This document shows positions 11,450-22,439 of a stretch of 64,000 nt of DNA, one piece after another. Numbering within the stretch: the stretch's first letter is position 1; every line of letters begins with the position of its first letter. The stretch is from the NCBI GenBank assembly GCA_039621445.1, contig CP154955.1:36993123-37057122 (forward strand), read 5' to 3'. This DNA comes from Euglena gracilis. Taxonomy: Eukaryota; Euglenida; Euglenophyceae; Euglenales. A program made the translations under genes and the position numbers. The notes under the pieces are model-generated. The model ran no database searches. It saw only the letters and a list, made by a program, of their open reading frames with translations, and was not told where the DNA came from.

Positions 11450-12330
11450 GTGGTGGAACAAATGGAACTGCACTCAGACAGCAGCACCCATGCGTGGGAG
11501 GGGGGGGCTAGACATCCACTCTGGAAATACTGTCCAAGAGATTTGGAGAGAAAACTCCATTTTGTATATAACTGTCAAACAATTGCATGCAGCAGTCAAC
11601 ACAGTGAAAATCTTAAGCAAGCTAGGAGAAACGGTGTCCCTTTCAGTCGACAATCAGGTAATGTACTATTACCTGACAAAAGGAGGGGCAGAAAAAACCC
11701 CTTCAACAAAATTCTAACACCCTTTTTAATATGGTGCATGGAGCACAAAATAAACCTTCAGGCGAAATGGGTACCTTTAAACGAGTGTCTAGCAGACCAC
11801 ATCAGCAATGGGAAATGGACAGGGGGGATTACTCACTAGATCCCCAACTTTTTCGCTGGCTTCAACAGCACTTCAAAATTTTCATTCAACTAAAAACAGA
11901 TATATTTCCTTCACCGGGAAACAAAAAACTTCCCAATTTGGTGGCCAGGCGGCCCCATTGGGAGGCTTCAGCAGTGGATGCACTAAAATGCCCCCTGGAA
12001 ACCTGGGGGATTTATATGTCCACCCCCTCGTGGTCAGTAATTCAGCAATTTCTACTCAGAATGAGGCTGTTTCCAACGGCCAAAGTTTTGATGGTCACCC
12101 CCTTTTGGAACTGAGCCACCTGGAGGCCCCATTTAATAAAAATGAAAGTTCCAGGGACCATGCCTGAAAATCACCCATTACATGGGCATGTTCACCAAAT
12201 GCAGGGATGAAAAAAATGCCACCCCCCAGGTGGCCCATTCTTTGCATGATTTGCTCAGGCAAATCCTGGAGCGGAAACAAAATTAGGTTGAGACCATCAG
12301 CTATTTTCTGGAGAAAACCCCAGTTTAAAG
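11450..12330 (+). pseudogene. DIRS-type RNase H and C-terminal extension (copy 3)
   Basis: ELHSDSSTHAW at 11,466 carries the first RNase H acidic block. VDNQVMYYYLTKGG near 11,650 is the DIRS-type second acidic block. WVPLNECLADHIS follows near 11,770, and the tail has KLPNLVARRPHWEASAVDAL and PSWSVIQQFLLRM (11,926-12,065). The best-preserved frames are 11,490-11,717 and 11,731-12,114, separated by one shift. It joins directly to the gag-like region, so the RT was lost by internal deletion. The recombinase follows. Confidence 0.75.
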
Positions 12331-13210
12331 CGATATCTGAGTTGCTTTTCACTATTATGGGTGATTGTGGAGAAAATTGGGGCACCCCCCCACTGCAGCC
12401 ACCACACATCAAGTGGCTTGTACTTTAGTACAATTATTTTCGATTTTTCTAAGCCCAGGCACGTAATGCCTGCTGTGCTATACTGTTTTTTCCTGGGTTT
12501 GGTAGTTTGAAATTAAACACCATCTTAGCGCCTTATAAGGGGCTTTGGAAACAAAATCTAGAAAAACATGGAGCTTTTTTGGATCCCATCCCAATCCTCC
12601 TGGGGCTTGCCCAAGCCCCCTTTTCATCTGATATAGGCACGTTGCGCACACAGCTGATTTTTTGCTGCAGCATTCTCTGTTTATATCGATCCTCTGATTT
12701 GGAGAGAATCAAACGTACAACCAGTGCGTCGGGCAACAAAAGGCGCCCTACACTAAAATTCGGCGTAAAGGCCAGAAGTTCCACAAATGAGACAGAGTTG
12801 TTTCACTTCCCAAGTGCCCACACATAAGTGCCTTTCATTTAATGATAGCTTATGTGGCTGCATCCCGGGATAACGTAAATCCTGGGGGTCCCCTTCTAAT
12901 TTCACTAAACCTGCCCTATAAGGCCATTAGTGCTGACACAATTGCTTCAATCGCCAAAGAATATTTGGCCCAACAGCGGGTACCCCCCCAGGTTTGGGGA
13001 GCCCACTCCACCAGAGGGGCAGGCGTTGGTTTTCTCAGAAAGTTGGGCCTTTCCGCCCAATAAGTGTGTGAAATTGATCAGTGGAGGGGGGTGGAGGCCT
13101 TCACAGCACATCATCAACGACTTGGCGCCCAAAGCGTTTTAGAAAATGTCCTGGCCCCCCTGGCTTCAGTGCACAATCTGGCCTCACAATGGCAAAGTGC
13201 GGAGCCCGAG
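12331..13210 (+). pseudogene. DIRS tyrosine recombinase (copy 3)
   Basis: The first catalytic arginine lies in LCLYRSSDLERI (Arg codon at 12,687). The HxxR box is HSTRGAGVGFL with His at 13,004. Between them is a frameshift (12,507-12,827 versus 12,842-13,063), and an in-frame TAA at 13,061 separates the last helix (QWRGVEAFTAHHQRLGA). Where the nucleophilic tyrosine is expected in this helix, the codon is CAT (His). Known family logic: these enzymes insert the circular cDNA by site-specific recombination in place of an integrase. With the frameshift, the stop and the probable Tyr-to-His change, this copy is inactive. Confidence 0.75.
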
Positions 13211-13212
13211 GT

Positions 13213-13578
13213 GTCTCGTTCTCCCTCGAGGAAAAACGAAAAGGGAGGAAGGGACACCGAAGGCGAAGCACAAAGACCTTGTGAGCCCGCTCCCCGTGCA
13301 CGTAAAAGTAAATTTCTTTTTAAAAGCCCTCGGTCAGACAATGCGGGCCAGGGGGGGTAGAGGGGTGGGAGACACCCCCCAGGGACAAGAAGCCACGTCG
13401 CGCAGTCGGAGCAGCATCTTCAGCCAACTCGGGCCAGGCGGCACTAAGCGGGACCCCCAACCCAGCGCAAATAAACCATCCAAACAACACCGCCGGCGAG
13501 CAAGGCATGGCCTCACAAGGTCTTTGTGCTTCGCACTCGGTGTCCCTTCCTCTCTGGTCGTTTTTTCTCGAGGGAGTA
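13213..13578. repeat. Inverted repeat with 70-bp arms (MITE-like)
   Basis: The left arm (13,217-13,288; CTCGAGGAAAAACGAAAAGG through CACAAAGACCTTGTGAG) is repeated in inverted form at 13,507-13,577. The inner 220 bp has no ORF of interest. It sits directly before the 5' LTR of the outer retrotransposon. Part of a related sequence (AACAAGGCATGG.CTCACAAG) occurs at 43,920-43,950, just after the 3' LTR. Confidence 0.6.
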
Positions 13579-13584
13579 TTATTT

Positions 13585-14693
13585 TGTTGGGAGCGGAGGT
13601 ATATTTCTGCCCTTCTTGAGGCCGGCTCTACCGAGCGGTCGGTAGAAAGGGAAATAACCCGGGGGGTGAGTCCCCTCGACCACTTGTGACGGAAAGGAGT
13701 GGGTTTTTGGTGGAGGAGAAGGCTAAACCCGGGGTTTCACTTGTGCGGAGTCGACCAAACCCCCCCCATGTGAAGGGTGGCGGTGGTATTTTGAATGGTC
13801 GGCAATGCATATTTTTGAGATTTTCACGGGGAGCGCAAAGGCGGACGCCCCCCCCCCGGCATCAGTTTGATCCTCTTCCCTTGGACATCCCAGGCGACGC
13901 TTGAGTCCATGTGCCATTTTTTGGAGGCAAGGGACAGTTTTTATATGTTAAAAGCGGCAATGGGTGTGGGGAGGGGCGCAAGGGCACGCAACTCCAAATT
14001 TTGGGTTGGTGAAGTGTGAGCGCAAAGCATTAGCGGCTTGGGGGTTGAATACGCCATGTCTTAGGTAGCGTGGTAGTGAGCGCACGGCTGGCAGCCGGGC
14101 GCGCATACCTGGGATGGTTGTGTGGAAGATGACCCAGAAAAGCGCGCAGTCAGCGCGGTAGGAAAGGGTTATGCTTACTCCCCCCTTTCTAATCTCAGCT
14201 GGGTCTTTCTGATCACATTGTTTGGGTCCTCTCATTACGTGAATTGAATCTTTTGATCACATTATCGTACATTATTTGTTATTTTGTTTTTTGGCATTCC
14301 CATTGGCCTTGTCGTATTTTTGTTGTTTACAAGCATAAGTTGCAGGTCGCACCTACCCACGCACCTTGAACAACTCCGCAAGTACTTTCCTCAATGCCTT
14401 CCCTCTTTTTGCGCTGTCGTTTCCTTTATTCTAGGAAATGGATATCCAATTGAAAAAGGAATTGCGCAAGAGGGCAAACGAAATGGGGTAGGACGCGCCG
14501 GCGGGAGGAGCGGCACCTCCTCATGGCGGTGTGTTGGGTTGCACGGAAAAAGGGACCTTGGTTGGGGAGGCGGACTTAGAAATGGGTGGTTGGGCTCAGG
14601 CAACAGGGGATGCGAGGAAGGATAGGTCTATCGATCCTACGAAACCTAGGGGTAACGGAGGCACCGAAGCACCCTCCGCCTTAGGACATAACA
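13585..14693 (+). repeat. 5' LTR of outer element
   Basis: It starts TGTTGGGAGCGGAGG and ends CCTTAGGACATAACA. It is 1,109 bp, against 1,143 bp for the copy at 42,656-43,798. It holds a C-rich block (13,758-13,860) and a conserved stretch, GATCTCAGCTGGGT(C/T)TTTCTGATCACATT, at about 14,195-14,220 shared with the other LTR. Confidence 0.75.
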
Positions 14694-14712
14694 TGTTACG
14701 CAGACGTTCCGA
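14694..14712 (+). promoter_or_regulatory. Degenerate primer-binding site
   Basis: TGTTACGCAGACGTT lies directly after the 5' LTR. It resembles the site of the inner element, TGGTTAGCAGAGGTTGG, and hence the initiator tRNA-Met type TGGTAGCAGAGG, with several changes. Confidence 0.4.
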
Positions 14713-15480
14713 TCCGGTAAATCCTCCCTGTGATCTGAGCCATGGAAAGAATAGTGGTGATTTCTCCTTTTCAACGAACTTTCTTGCAAGATCCTTAATG
14801 GAGACTGTCTTTGGGCATTTCGAGGGGGGTGTGGAAAATCCCTCCAACGATTTGCTCTTATCGGTGATAAGCAACACCGATCCATCAGAGGATTCCAGAA
14901 CGGATAACAAGCCAAATTTGGTTGGTGAAGTTCGGGAGGTTTTTGGGCAAGGTCAATTCAGGACTCAAAGCAATTATTTCTCCCATAATGGGGGAGGTAA
15001 TTTTGAAAATCCTCTCCATGATCTTGGTTTCGGCTGTGACGGGGGTTATGACTTTGAAAACCCCTTGTGTCCCAATCTCCTCAATCAAGATGGCTTCAAA
15101 TGGTAACCAACACAAGACAGAGTCCAAAATGGCCTGGAAGGCCCTTGTGATTGTCCAAATCAGAGCTATGACCAACTCCCTCCCTATGGGTGTGCCCCTC
15201 CTCCACCTCCCTTTGTATGCCCAATCAGCGTGGATGGGAACACGGTAGCTAGGGTGTGCATGATTAGGGTAGCGGGGGAGGGGGGCAATGGAGGAAGAAA
15301 ACCCCTCTGATTTGGACCCCCCGGATTGTCGAAGCGAAGCTTCTGATCTGGACGGTAAGATCTGCAAGATCTGGAGGTGCCAGAAACTTGTGACAGACCC
15401 GCCGACAGTTCTGCAACCAGTGTTCAAAACTTTGCCGATTTGACGGCAAGGGACAAGCTACCAATCTCTCTGATTTTGCC
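14713..15480 (+). other. Leader and start of gag, frame uncertain
   Basis: An open plus-strand frame runs from inside the LTR to 15,106 and is rich in Asn, Asp, Gly and Phe. It then breaks. The first part (to 14,693) is LTR sequence, so the listed start of that frame is not a real gene start. Nothing identifiable. Confidence 0.3.
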
Positions 15481-16520
15481 ATGTTGATGGAATTTCGTCT
15501 CGACGAGGCAACACCCCTAAAACTGAAAACCCGAATGAGTAGGGACAGGAATATGACCTACAAAAAATTTCGGGAAGAGTTTCGGAGAGAGTTTGGGGTG
15601 GATACCATCAAACAAAGCACGGTCGATTGGCATCGGGTATCACTCAAATGCTCGGGTCCCCCCAACGCACAACTCACCCTTTTGGATTTGGAGAAATTTG
15701 AAGCGGAATTTGTGGCCAAAAGAGACCGAGTGGAAGACCGAACCGATGCCGAGGAATGGCAACTCATTTTCTGCAAAATGCCTCCATTTTTCCTAAAAAA
15801 GGTGATGGTTGAGCGGGCCAAAAAAAGGAGGGACAAACCGTGGGTTAGCATTTCTCTCCCCCGGAATCTCATGGGTGAACTGTTTCTCCAAAAGTTGGGG
15901 CGGGTGATTGGACACTGACTCCCGGGGAGCCATGAAGGCGTGGAGATTTTTGTGTTTGAGTGCCACGAAAAACCTGAATGGGATCAATTCTTGGCTTTGG
16001 ATGGGTTCCTCGTGGATGGCCTGAAGGTTTCCGCATCCTGTCATGAATATCAAATGATTGGTGATTAAATTTTTGAATTTATCACCTCATTCCTGCGGAC
16101 AGAGCAGGAGTATGTTGCTACTCGGAATGCATATGGGTTGGAGGAAAGGCCAAAATCCATATCCCCAGCAAAAGGGAGAAATTTTGTTGATGACCCTCCC
16201 AATAATGGTGAGAGGAAATGTACTAATAAAGGTTCTCCGACCAAAGGGACATGATCTTGGAAGCCGAAGGCTCAATCCTACCTGGAGAAGTCTGGTAGGA
16301 AACCATCCTCCCAGGGGAAGGGCCCAAGTGCAAAATCCCCTTCGTCCAAGGGGGAGTGCTTCACATGCAAAAAGGTGAGCAGGGAGTTCATCAATTACTT
16401 CAAAAAATGCTCGTTTGCACAAAAGGCTCCTTCGGGGAGTTGACCTCCAAAATCAGAGGAAATGGGGCCGAAGGGGGTGAAAGATACTCCTCCTGCCGCC
16501 CAATCCTCTGAATAGGGCGG
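15481..16520 (+). pseudogene. Gag of outer Ty3/gypsy element
   Basis: The 145-codon ORF at 15,481-15,918 is a gag capsid-like helical protein: MTYKKFREEFRREFGVDTI, then LDLEKFEAEFVAKRDRVED and RAKKRRDKPWVSISLPRNL. The frame continues after a stop and shifts near 16,060. Near 16,355 GECFTCKK...YFKKC gives Cys-x2-Cys and a later Cys but not the regular CCHC spacing, so it is at best a broken zinc knuckle. Protease follows after 200 bp. In the family this protein forms the virus-like particle and packages the RNA. Stops and shifts make it non-functional. Confidence 0.6.
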
Positions 16521-16748
16521 TCAGAGCCATTCGGGAGCCGGTTCTGCAAATGCAAGTCTCCCATTCCATGGGGAGGGGGATGTTTTGTCTCCTTCAACCC
16601 CTCCCTGTTTGACACGTGTGATAACCGCCCTCCACGTGAACGGGGCAATGTCGGAGGCCTCTTCATCAAAACAACCCGCACCATCATCAGATGAACCATC
16701 GCCTGAAAAAGAGGAGGCAGTGGAGCATCTTTTGATGGATATGAGAAA

Positions 16749-17288
16749 TTGGATGCCACTCGAAAATTCGGATTGTGCAACCATCCGGGAGGTTTTGCGG
16801 GAGTGTCGGTTATGGCTTTGAAGGCGGGGTTGGTGAAGGGGGTCCATTTGCATCTTTCAACCAAAATTGATATCTTGGGTGGTTCCCAGGAGGTTCGGCC
16901 ATTGGTCGACACGGGGGCAGGAGTTTGCTTGGTGAAAAGAAATTTGCTCCCCCGTTCATTTTTCGCTCCATCGGCAAAATACGTCAACTTGGTTGCTGCC
17001 AACAACTAAAGGGTGAAGGGCGGGTCGTATGAGGCCTTGGTTGAATTGCATTTTTCAGGGGTGTTGCAAGGCACCAAAAATGGGGTTGTGGTGTAAATTC
17101 CTACGCTTTTATACGAGGACGACATAGAGGAGGATGTGATCCTCTCCTACGTCTGGTTGGCAGAAAGGAATTTGAATGTGGTGCCAAGAAAACCCGGGGT
17201 TCAAGGATAATTCGATGATTGTTCGGTTTAGATTTGCGGTGTCCTCGCTGGAATGGGGACCATCGGAGACTCCATTTGAGCCGTCCCC
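16749..17288 (+). pseudogene. Retropepsin-like aspartic protease of outer element
   Basis: The ORF at 16,749-17,009 has EVRPLVDTGAGVCLVKRNLL, with the DTG catalytic triplet at residues 54-56. After a stop the same frame continues with VILSYVWLAERNLNVV near 17,140-17,180, which parallels DAILSYPWLAEAKLGIF in the protease of the inner element. The two elements are therefore related. The frame breaks again near 17,210. The sequence stops at 17,288, where the left LTR of the inner element begins. Its natural continuation appears at 27,887 (methyltransferase). Confidence 0.65.
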
Positions 17289-18112
17289 TGTTCGTGGGCC
17301 CGACCCCCTGTGCGCCGCCGGTCGCCCCCGCGACCGGCGAGTCCCGGTGGGCCGAGGGCCCTCGCCGTCGTGGATAACCACCGACAGCAGGGGTTTGGGT
17401 GTTTCCAGGGTGGACCCTGCGCTTTCTCGGGGAATTGGTGGGCTCAAGCCAACCCCCACTTTTTCACCCAGGTGGTTTACCCAACCCCAGCCGGCGTGTA
17501 GGATCGTTTTTCAAAGTTTTCCGAAATTTTAGTGAAAAACGAAAAATCTGCCATTTGGTGTGAAAATCTCACTTCTCTCTCTCTATCTCTCTTGCACACA
17601 TTGTAGGCAAAACCAAACCACTGAAACTTGGAACTTTGAGAGTGAGAAACTGAAACTAACTGAATGTGAAGAATTGAAAACGAACTGTGAAATGTGAATG
17701 TGTGAAAATGTGCAAACCTTCGGGCAAGGAGGTGAGGGGTAGGAGGTATAGTGGAAGGCGGTGAAGGTGGCGGTGTTGTAGGGTCTTTACTCCTTCTTGA
17801 CTTCAACAGCCAATTTGACTTCAATAACCAATGTATAATTGCAATTCAAATTCCACCAACAATGCAATCCACACTTCCAATTCAAACCAAGAATGCCAAT
17901 GTCCAAATTCAATACAAATGTATCCCTTCTTTGCCAAATGATGGGCAAAACCCCTCAAGTTCTGTAAAAAAAAAGAATTTGAAAGCGCAAAGTAATTTGA
18001 CCCGCTTCCAATTTGTGTCGCGGGTTTCTCTAACTGATTGGCTGTTACCCGCGACTTTGAAATTTGCGCTTTCTGGCAATTGTTGGCTGCCGGCGAAAGC
18101 CGGCGGCCGACA
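17289..18112 (-). repeat. 3' LTR of inner element
   Basis: 824 bp, nearly the same as 27,018-27,885. It has a CT-rich stretch at 17,570-17,595 that is much shorter than in the other copy. The shared 3' part includes AATGCAATCCACACTTCCAA and TTCTGGCA.TT.TTGGCTGCC. Confidence 0.85.
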
Positions 18113-18124
18113 CCCCCTCCCTTG
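18113..18124 (-). promoter_or_regulatory. Polypurine tract of inner element
   Basis: On the minus strand GCAAGGGAGGGGG ends exactly at the 3' LTR. This is the expected place and composition for the primer of plus-strand DNA synthesis. The 230 bp between it and the integrase contain no integrase C-terminal sequence. Confidence 0.6.
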
Positions 18125-18352
18125 CGACCTTAGTCGGACACCAAAACCTCGCCCCCCCCCTTCCTTACCAAAGAGGGGGAACTCCTCCAATCGGCACTCC
18201 TTCACACAAAGCCTTTGTCCCACACATGCTCCCGAACCAACCAAACGGAAAACAAAATTTAGGGACTATGGCTTTCAAGTGCCTTGAAACCTTTGGGAAA
18301 GATTTGGTTCACCAGCCAACGGATATTAGGCTGCCCCCCCCGCCCACTGCGC

Positions 18353-19267
18353 TCATTGTCCCACCGCACTTTCTATATTTGCCGTCCCCTCCTCTTCCCT
18401 CAATCCGCTTTCCTCCTTTACGTCATGAATTGGGTCCAAAACGTGGGGTAAAGCTTCAACCCAATTGATTTTTTCATCCACGTACAATTTTCTCAACACT
18501 TCCATCACCTGTTGTCCAGCTCTCTCAACCCTCCCGTTTGCTTGGTGGTGGTATGCTTGGGAATATGCTTGCGTAATCCCCAAAAGTGCACACATGTTTT
18601 TCCACCAAGTGCTTGTAAAGTGGCTCCCTTGGTCACTTGAGATGTCCGAGGGAACCCCAAAAGGCCTCCACTGATTTTTCACCATTTCCTTAGCCAAATT
18701 GACACCGGTTAATCCCTTGTCCTTTCACGCAACCCCCACAATCCAACCCGAATGCCTATCCACACAAAGGGCTAGGGTGTCATACTCCCCCCATCGTGTA
18801 AAACCCTTGGCATTCGGAACAAATCGATGGCAACACTTGTCATTAGTGCAGGGGGTATGGGTGAGGACTCGATCGGTCCTTTCAAACTCTCCCCCCTCAC
18901 ACTCGCTTGGTATGTGGAACAATTTTTTGCTGCAATTTTGGTTGAGTTGCTTTGCAGCCTTTTCATCAGCTCAAACAAAACGGATTGCAATGTGTTTCCA
19001 AACTTTTTCAGGGCCAACGTGCCCGAAAAACTCGTGAATTTCTTGAATTACTAAATGTTGAAAACTTTCAGGCACACACAACCTTTCTTCAAAAAACATT
19101 TGGCCATATAGCACATTGAAGCCCTTTGGCCAAATTGAATCGCCTTTGGTATCTACCCATTTTTCTTTCCATGTGGGGCAGTGGGAATATGCATCCCCCC
19201 AATCACGCTCCCATACGGGCTTAATATCCTTAGGGGTCGTGCTTGGCAGGGCGTGCCCCACTTCCAT
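18353..19267 (-). pseudogene. Integrase of inner element, zinc-binding and core parts
   Basis: The minus-strand ORF 18,971-19,267 holds the zinc-domain region (FQHLVIQEIHEFFGHVGPEK). After frame changes the core follows: LALCVDRHSGWIVGV near 18,735, and SSDQGSHFTSTWWKN with AYHHQANGRVERAGQ in ORF 18,353-18,697. In that ORF Asp22 and Glu58 are separated by 35 residues, as in retroviral-type DD35E integrases. The normal continuation after LPHVL is lost, and no GPY/SH3-like or chromodomain tail follows. The core motifs are sound, but the protein is split by shifts and truncated. Confidence 0.85.
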
Positions 19268-20330
19268 ACGAGTGTCCCCCCTCGAACTTTCGGCCGTCTC
19301 CGGGACAGGGGTCGTCTCCCCCCCCCCACTTTCTCATCCCAAAAACGAACTCGTTTCTTTTCTTTCCTGGGCCCTTGTGAGTGGGTGTCCACAGGGGTGT
19401 TTTTTCCTCCTGGGTCTACCCCACCCTCGGTTCCCCTCCTTGTGCACTCTCCTTTTTCCTCCTCAGGTGTTACGTTTTTGCCACTACAGGTTGTCACCCC
19501 CCGTATCCAGGCATTACGTAAATTGGGCTGATTTTTGATTCTTATCTCCAAACACTGTTTTCCTCTTCTTTTCCTCCCGGATAAAATTTTCCATTTCATC
19601 CTTGTCTTCGGCTGACCCGTGCTCACTTATGTCCCTTAGGGCCTGTGAAGCTGGGTATGCCCACCGACTAAGGATATCGGCTATGGTATTCTCTTTACCC
19701 GTGATGTATCCCACCGTCAAATCATACTTGGAAAAAATTTGGTGCCATGTCGCCCTCCTCCCAACCGGACCACTGGGGGTGTCCAGGACTTCCCTTGTCC
19801 AAGACTCCAAAATTTGGTGGTCGTTAAAACCAAAACGGGTTGCAATCCAATCCAACTCTCCCATTTTGGTAGTGCCAAAATTATGGCATGTGTCTCAAAC
19901 TCCCTGGGGGTCCATTTTCTTTGCCCCCCGGTCAATTATCGAGACATAAACGCCACTGGCACAGTTTTTTTCTCAATCACATCCTGGGCTGTGGGTCTTC
20001 CTCCCCCCTCCTTCATTTGCTCTAACGTTGCCCCCACGGCGTACCCACTGGCATCAACCCTTAGCACAAAGGGTTTATCTGGGTCTACCCGTTGCAACAT
20101 TAGGCCCGAACACAACCTTTTTTCAGTTCCTCAAAAGATTTTAAATCCTCCCCATCAAATTCCACAGGTTTCCGACTTGCTTTCTTTCCCACCGCCCTGG
20201 GGATTTTCAATTTGTCTTGCAATCGGGCAGCTACTTCCGCATACATGTGAAGGTATGCATTGTAATAATTTGTGAATCCCAAAAGGCTCTCAAAGCCGTA
20301 ATTGTTTTTGGAACTTCCCACTTTTCGATC
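19268..20330 (-). pseudogene. RNase H and RT thumb of inner element
   Basis: Minus-strand frame 20,100-20,321 has LLGFTNYYNAYLHMYAEVAA, the gypsy RT thumb block. RNase H follows in several frames. The piece RKWTPREFETHAIILALPKW is at 19,717-19,935. FNDHQILESWTREVLDTPSG and ITGKENTIADILSRWAYPAS are in the clean ORF 19,514-19,864. The last block is the usual end of gypsy RNase H. The 19,268-19,513 stretch links to integrase. There are at least three frame changes between thumb and RNase H. Confidence 0.8.
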
Positions 20331-20390
20331 GCTCGTAACTTACCCGGTGCTGGCCTCCTAGTCCCATTTCCTTAAATCTGTCCACAAAAT

Positions 20391-21029
20391 TCAACCCTCC
20401 ACAAAAAGTTTGGCTTTGAATTCATCAGCCACCAAAAGTTCTTTTTTGAGCACTTCCAACACCCTCGTCATATCTTTTTCATGTGCTACCACTAGATCCT
20501 CCCCTTCCCCGACCGTTGTCCCCACCAGTATGTCATCTATGTACCCTGTGGCGATATCCCTTACTGGTGTCAAAGGGTCATCGATCATTTGCTGAAATTG
20601 TTGGGGGGCATTTGTCAAACCCATTACGTTCACCCTCCACTGAAAGACGCCTTTGGGGGTGAAACAACACGTTATGGGTCGACTTTCTGGGTGTAGGGGT
20701 TGTTGGTGAAACGCTTGCTTCAAATCGATGATAGAAAACATTTGGTTTGCACCATGTTTGACCAAAATGTCTTCAAGTTTTGGTAGGGGGTAGTTGCATC
20801 GCCTTGTTTGTCTGTTTGGGCCCCTGAGGTCCACCACCCCCCTCCAAGGAAAATAGTTGAACTTTTTTTGAACTGGAAAAGTCTGGGATAGCCATTCAGA
20901 ATTTTTGGCTCTGGCTGACTCAATGTATTTTTTGTCGAGCCAGTCTTGTGTGATTTTTTCAAGTGCCTCTTTCCTCTCACCGTGCATGAAAAAAGGTTTC
21001 CGTGTGGTTGGCTTTGCCCCCTCCTTCAA
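20391..21029 (-). CDS. Reverse transcriptase domain of inner element (intact ORF)
   Basis: A 212-codon ORF spans the whole finger and palm region. It has EWLSQTFPVQKK at residue 45, FSIIDLKQAFHQQPLHP with Asp102, FQWRVNVMGLTNAPQQFQQM at 129-148, and GYIDDILVG with Asp165-Asp166. All three catalytic aspartates are present. The first residues (KPTTRKPFFMHGERKEALEK) parallel the outer element's RT (SQKPYHMSGERQEAYEH). It is the least damaged enzyme in the window, yet stops and shifts lie on both sides, so it is not part of a whole pol ORF. Its preservation suggests the element is younger than its neighbours. Confidence 0.9.
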   Translation of the reverse strand: MKEGAKPTTRKPFFMHGERKEALEKITQDWLDKKYIESARAKNSEWLSQTFPVQKKFNYFPWRGVVDLRGPNRQTRRCNYPLPKLEDILVKHGANQMFSIIDLKQAFHQQPLHPESRPITCCFTPKGVFQWRVNVMGLTNAPQQFQQMIDDPLTPVRDIATGYIDDILVGTTVGEGEDLVVAHEKDMTRVLEVLKKELLVADEFKAKLFVEG

Positions 21030-21358
21030 CGGTATGTATGCATAACCACATTGCCCTCTTTCGGGGGCGGTCTGGAAACGGCGATGACCGAAATACCGTC
21101 CCCCGGTAATCTTCCAAAACTTGTTCCCTCAACTTGACTACCCGTTCATCCTCTTTTTTTGTACTCCCCCTCCCTTGCTATTATCATCCGGACGATAACT
21201 TGCACTGGGGGGTCACTTCCCTCCAAATTTGTGGCAACCTCCCCTAGGTCCTCATCACTCAAAAATTGTAATTCCTGGTCGAACCCCTCCAATGGCAAAC
21301 AAAGAACAAGTTTTTGCAACCGAAACGAAGACCCGTCCGCCACAGTCACATTGTCCTC
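21030..21358 (-). other. Protease-RT linker of inner element
   Basis: A minus-strand frame at 21,146-21,349 (LPLEGFDQELQFLSDEDLGE) continues towards the RT with one stop and a shift. Its acidic character is usual for the linker between protease and RT. It shows no domain of its own. Confidence 0.4.
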
Positions 21359-21931
21359 TTAAAAAGTTCTGTCGTCACTGACTTTTTGCGGACCCCTCCG
21401 TTTTTCAACACCACGCAAAAAAATCAGGTCGGGGCTGTCTTTCACCAACGCCTTGTGGTGTCGAAAAATTCCCAGTTTTGCTTCTGCCAACCATGGATAA
21501 GAAAGAATTGCATCAACTTTGGTGTTTGCCTCATAAAATTCAACCTCATATTCCACCCTCTCAATTTCCCTTTCCTCATTCCAATTTTGTTGAAGGATCA
21601 TTTTCACCTTAGTACATCTGCTCCTCCCCGCCAACGTTTGCCCACTGGCAGTTTCAAACCTTAACGGGTCCTTAGCAGGATACATTAGGTGGTCCCCTAT
21701 CAACCCTTGTCGAATGAGATTTGCCTCCGCTCCCGTGTCAATCAAAATTCTGGCCGTTTTCTCCTCCCCATTTGCCAACCCCATCTGGTTTTTCAACAGA
21801 AGTTGTCTGTCCTCCTCAAATTTCTTTGCTCCTCCTCCAGTTTCTGTCCCCCTCAACGTTCTTTTTTTCAGCCGAACCAATTTTCTCTTCTCTGGGGCTG
21901 CCCCTCCCCTGGGAGGGTTGCCTTCCATCAA
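21359..21931 (-). CDS. Retropepsin-like aspartic protease of inner element
   Basis: A 190-codon ORF with a basic N-terminal third. TARILIDTGAEANLIRQGLI follows, with the DTG triplet at residues 65-67, then a second half ending DAILSYPWLAEAKLGIFRHH. In the family the enzyme works as a dimer and cuts Gag-Pol inside the particle. The DTG is followed by AEA, a normal variant for gypsy proteases. The ORF is intact through the protease fold and ends at a stop at 21,359. The RT is in a different frame, so a frameshift lies between them. It sits after the methyltransferase on the minus strand, unlike the outer element, where the protease comes first. Confidence 0.8.
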   Translation of the reverse strand: MMEGNPPRGGAAPEKRKLVRLKKRTLRGTETGGGAKKFEEDRQLLLKNQMGLANGEEKTARILIDTGAEANLIRQGLIGDHLMYPAKDPLRFETASGQTLAGRSRCTKVKMILQQNWNEEREIERVEYEVEFYEANTKVDAILSYPWLAEAKLGIFRHHKALVKDSPDLIFLRGVEKRRGPQKVSDDRTF

Positions 21932-22439
21932 TCAACAAGGCCCACACCGCCCAACGGGTACCCCTCAAAATCCTCCCATCAGCCTCAAACAGCTTTGTCC
22001 CCTTGGGAAAGTAAATCTTTTTGAAAGCCACAGCCACCAGATTTTTCACCCACCTCCTATTCCAGTCTGGGCAAATGCAAATTTCCCGACAATTGGAATT
22101 TTTGCAATTTTTCAGCCACCTCAGGCCACAAAGTCCAGGGGGGGTTCATCCACAACGTTTCCTCCGCCCCCCATTCCTTTTTCATGGCATCATCATCCTC
22201 CCCAAAAAACTTTTCACACCTGGCATTTTAGCTGGTTGAAAAACAATCCCGTTCCGTCTTGACCCGAAATTCCTTCTCAATTTCCTCCATACAAACTTTC
22301 CTAACAGCATAATCCTCCCTACGATATCCGCTTTTTTGTTCCAACACGGATAAAAAATCCTCCACCAGTCGTTTGGGCATCCTCGAGTTTTCTGAGTAAC
22401 AACTGTCATTCCATATCCCCCCAACTTTTCTCGGTGACT
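21932..22439 (-). other. Spacer between methyltransferase and protease
   Basis: The minus-strand frame at 22,228-22,563 runs out of the methyltransferase into a Glu/Arg-rich stretch (RLVEDFLSVLEQKSGYRRED). Frames then change at about 22,230 and 22,040. I recognise no separate domain. The sequence probably belongs to the C-terminal part of the methyltransferase and the polyprotein linker. Confidence 0.4.

Noticed and set aside
14531-15106. 191-codon ORF as a complete gag gene
   Set aside because: It starts inside the 5' LTR and has no recognisable domain.
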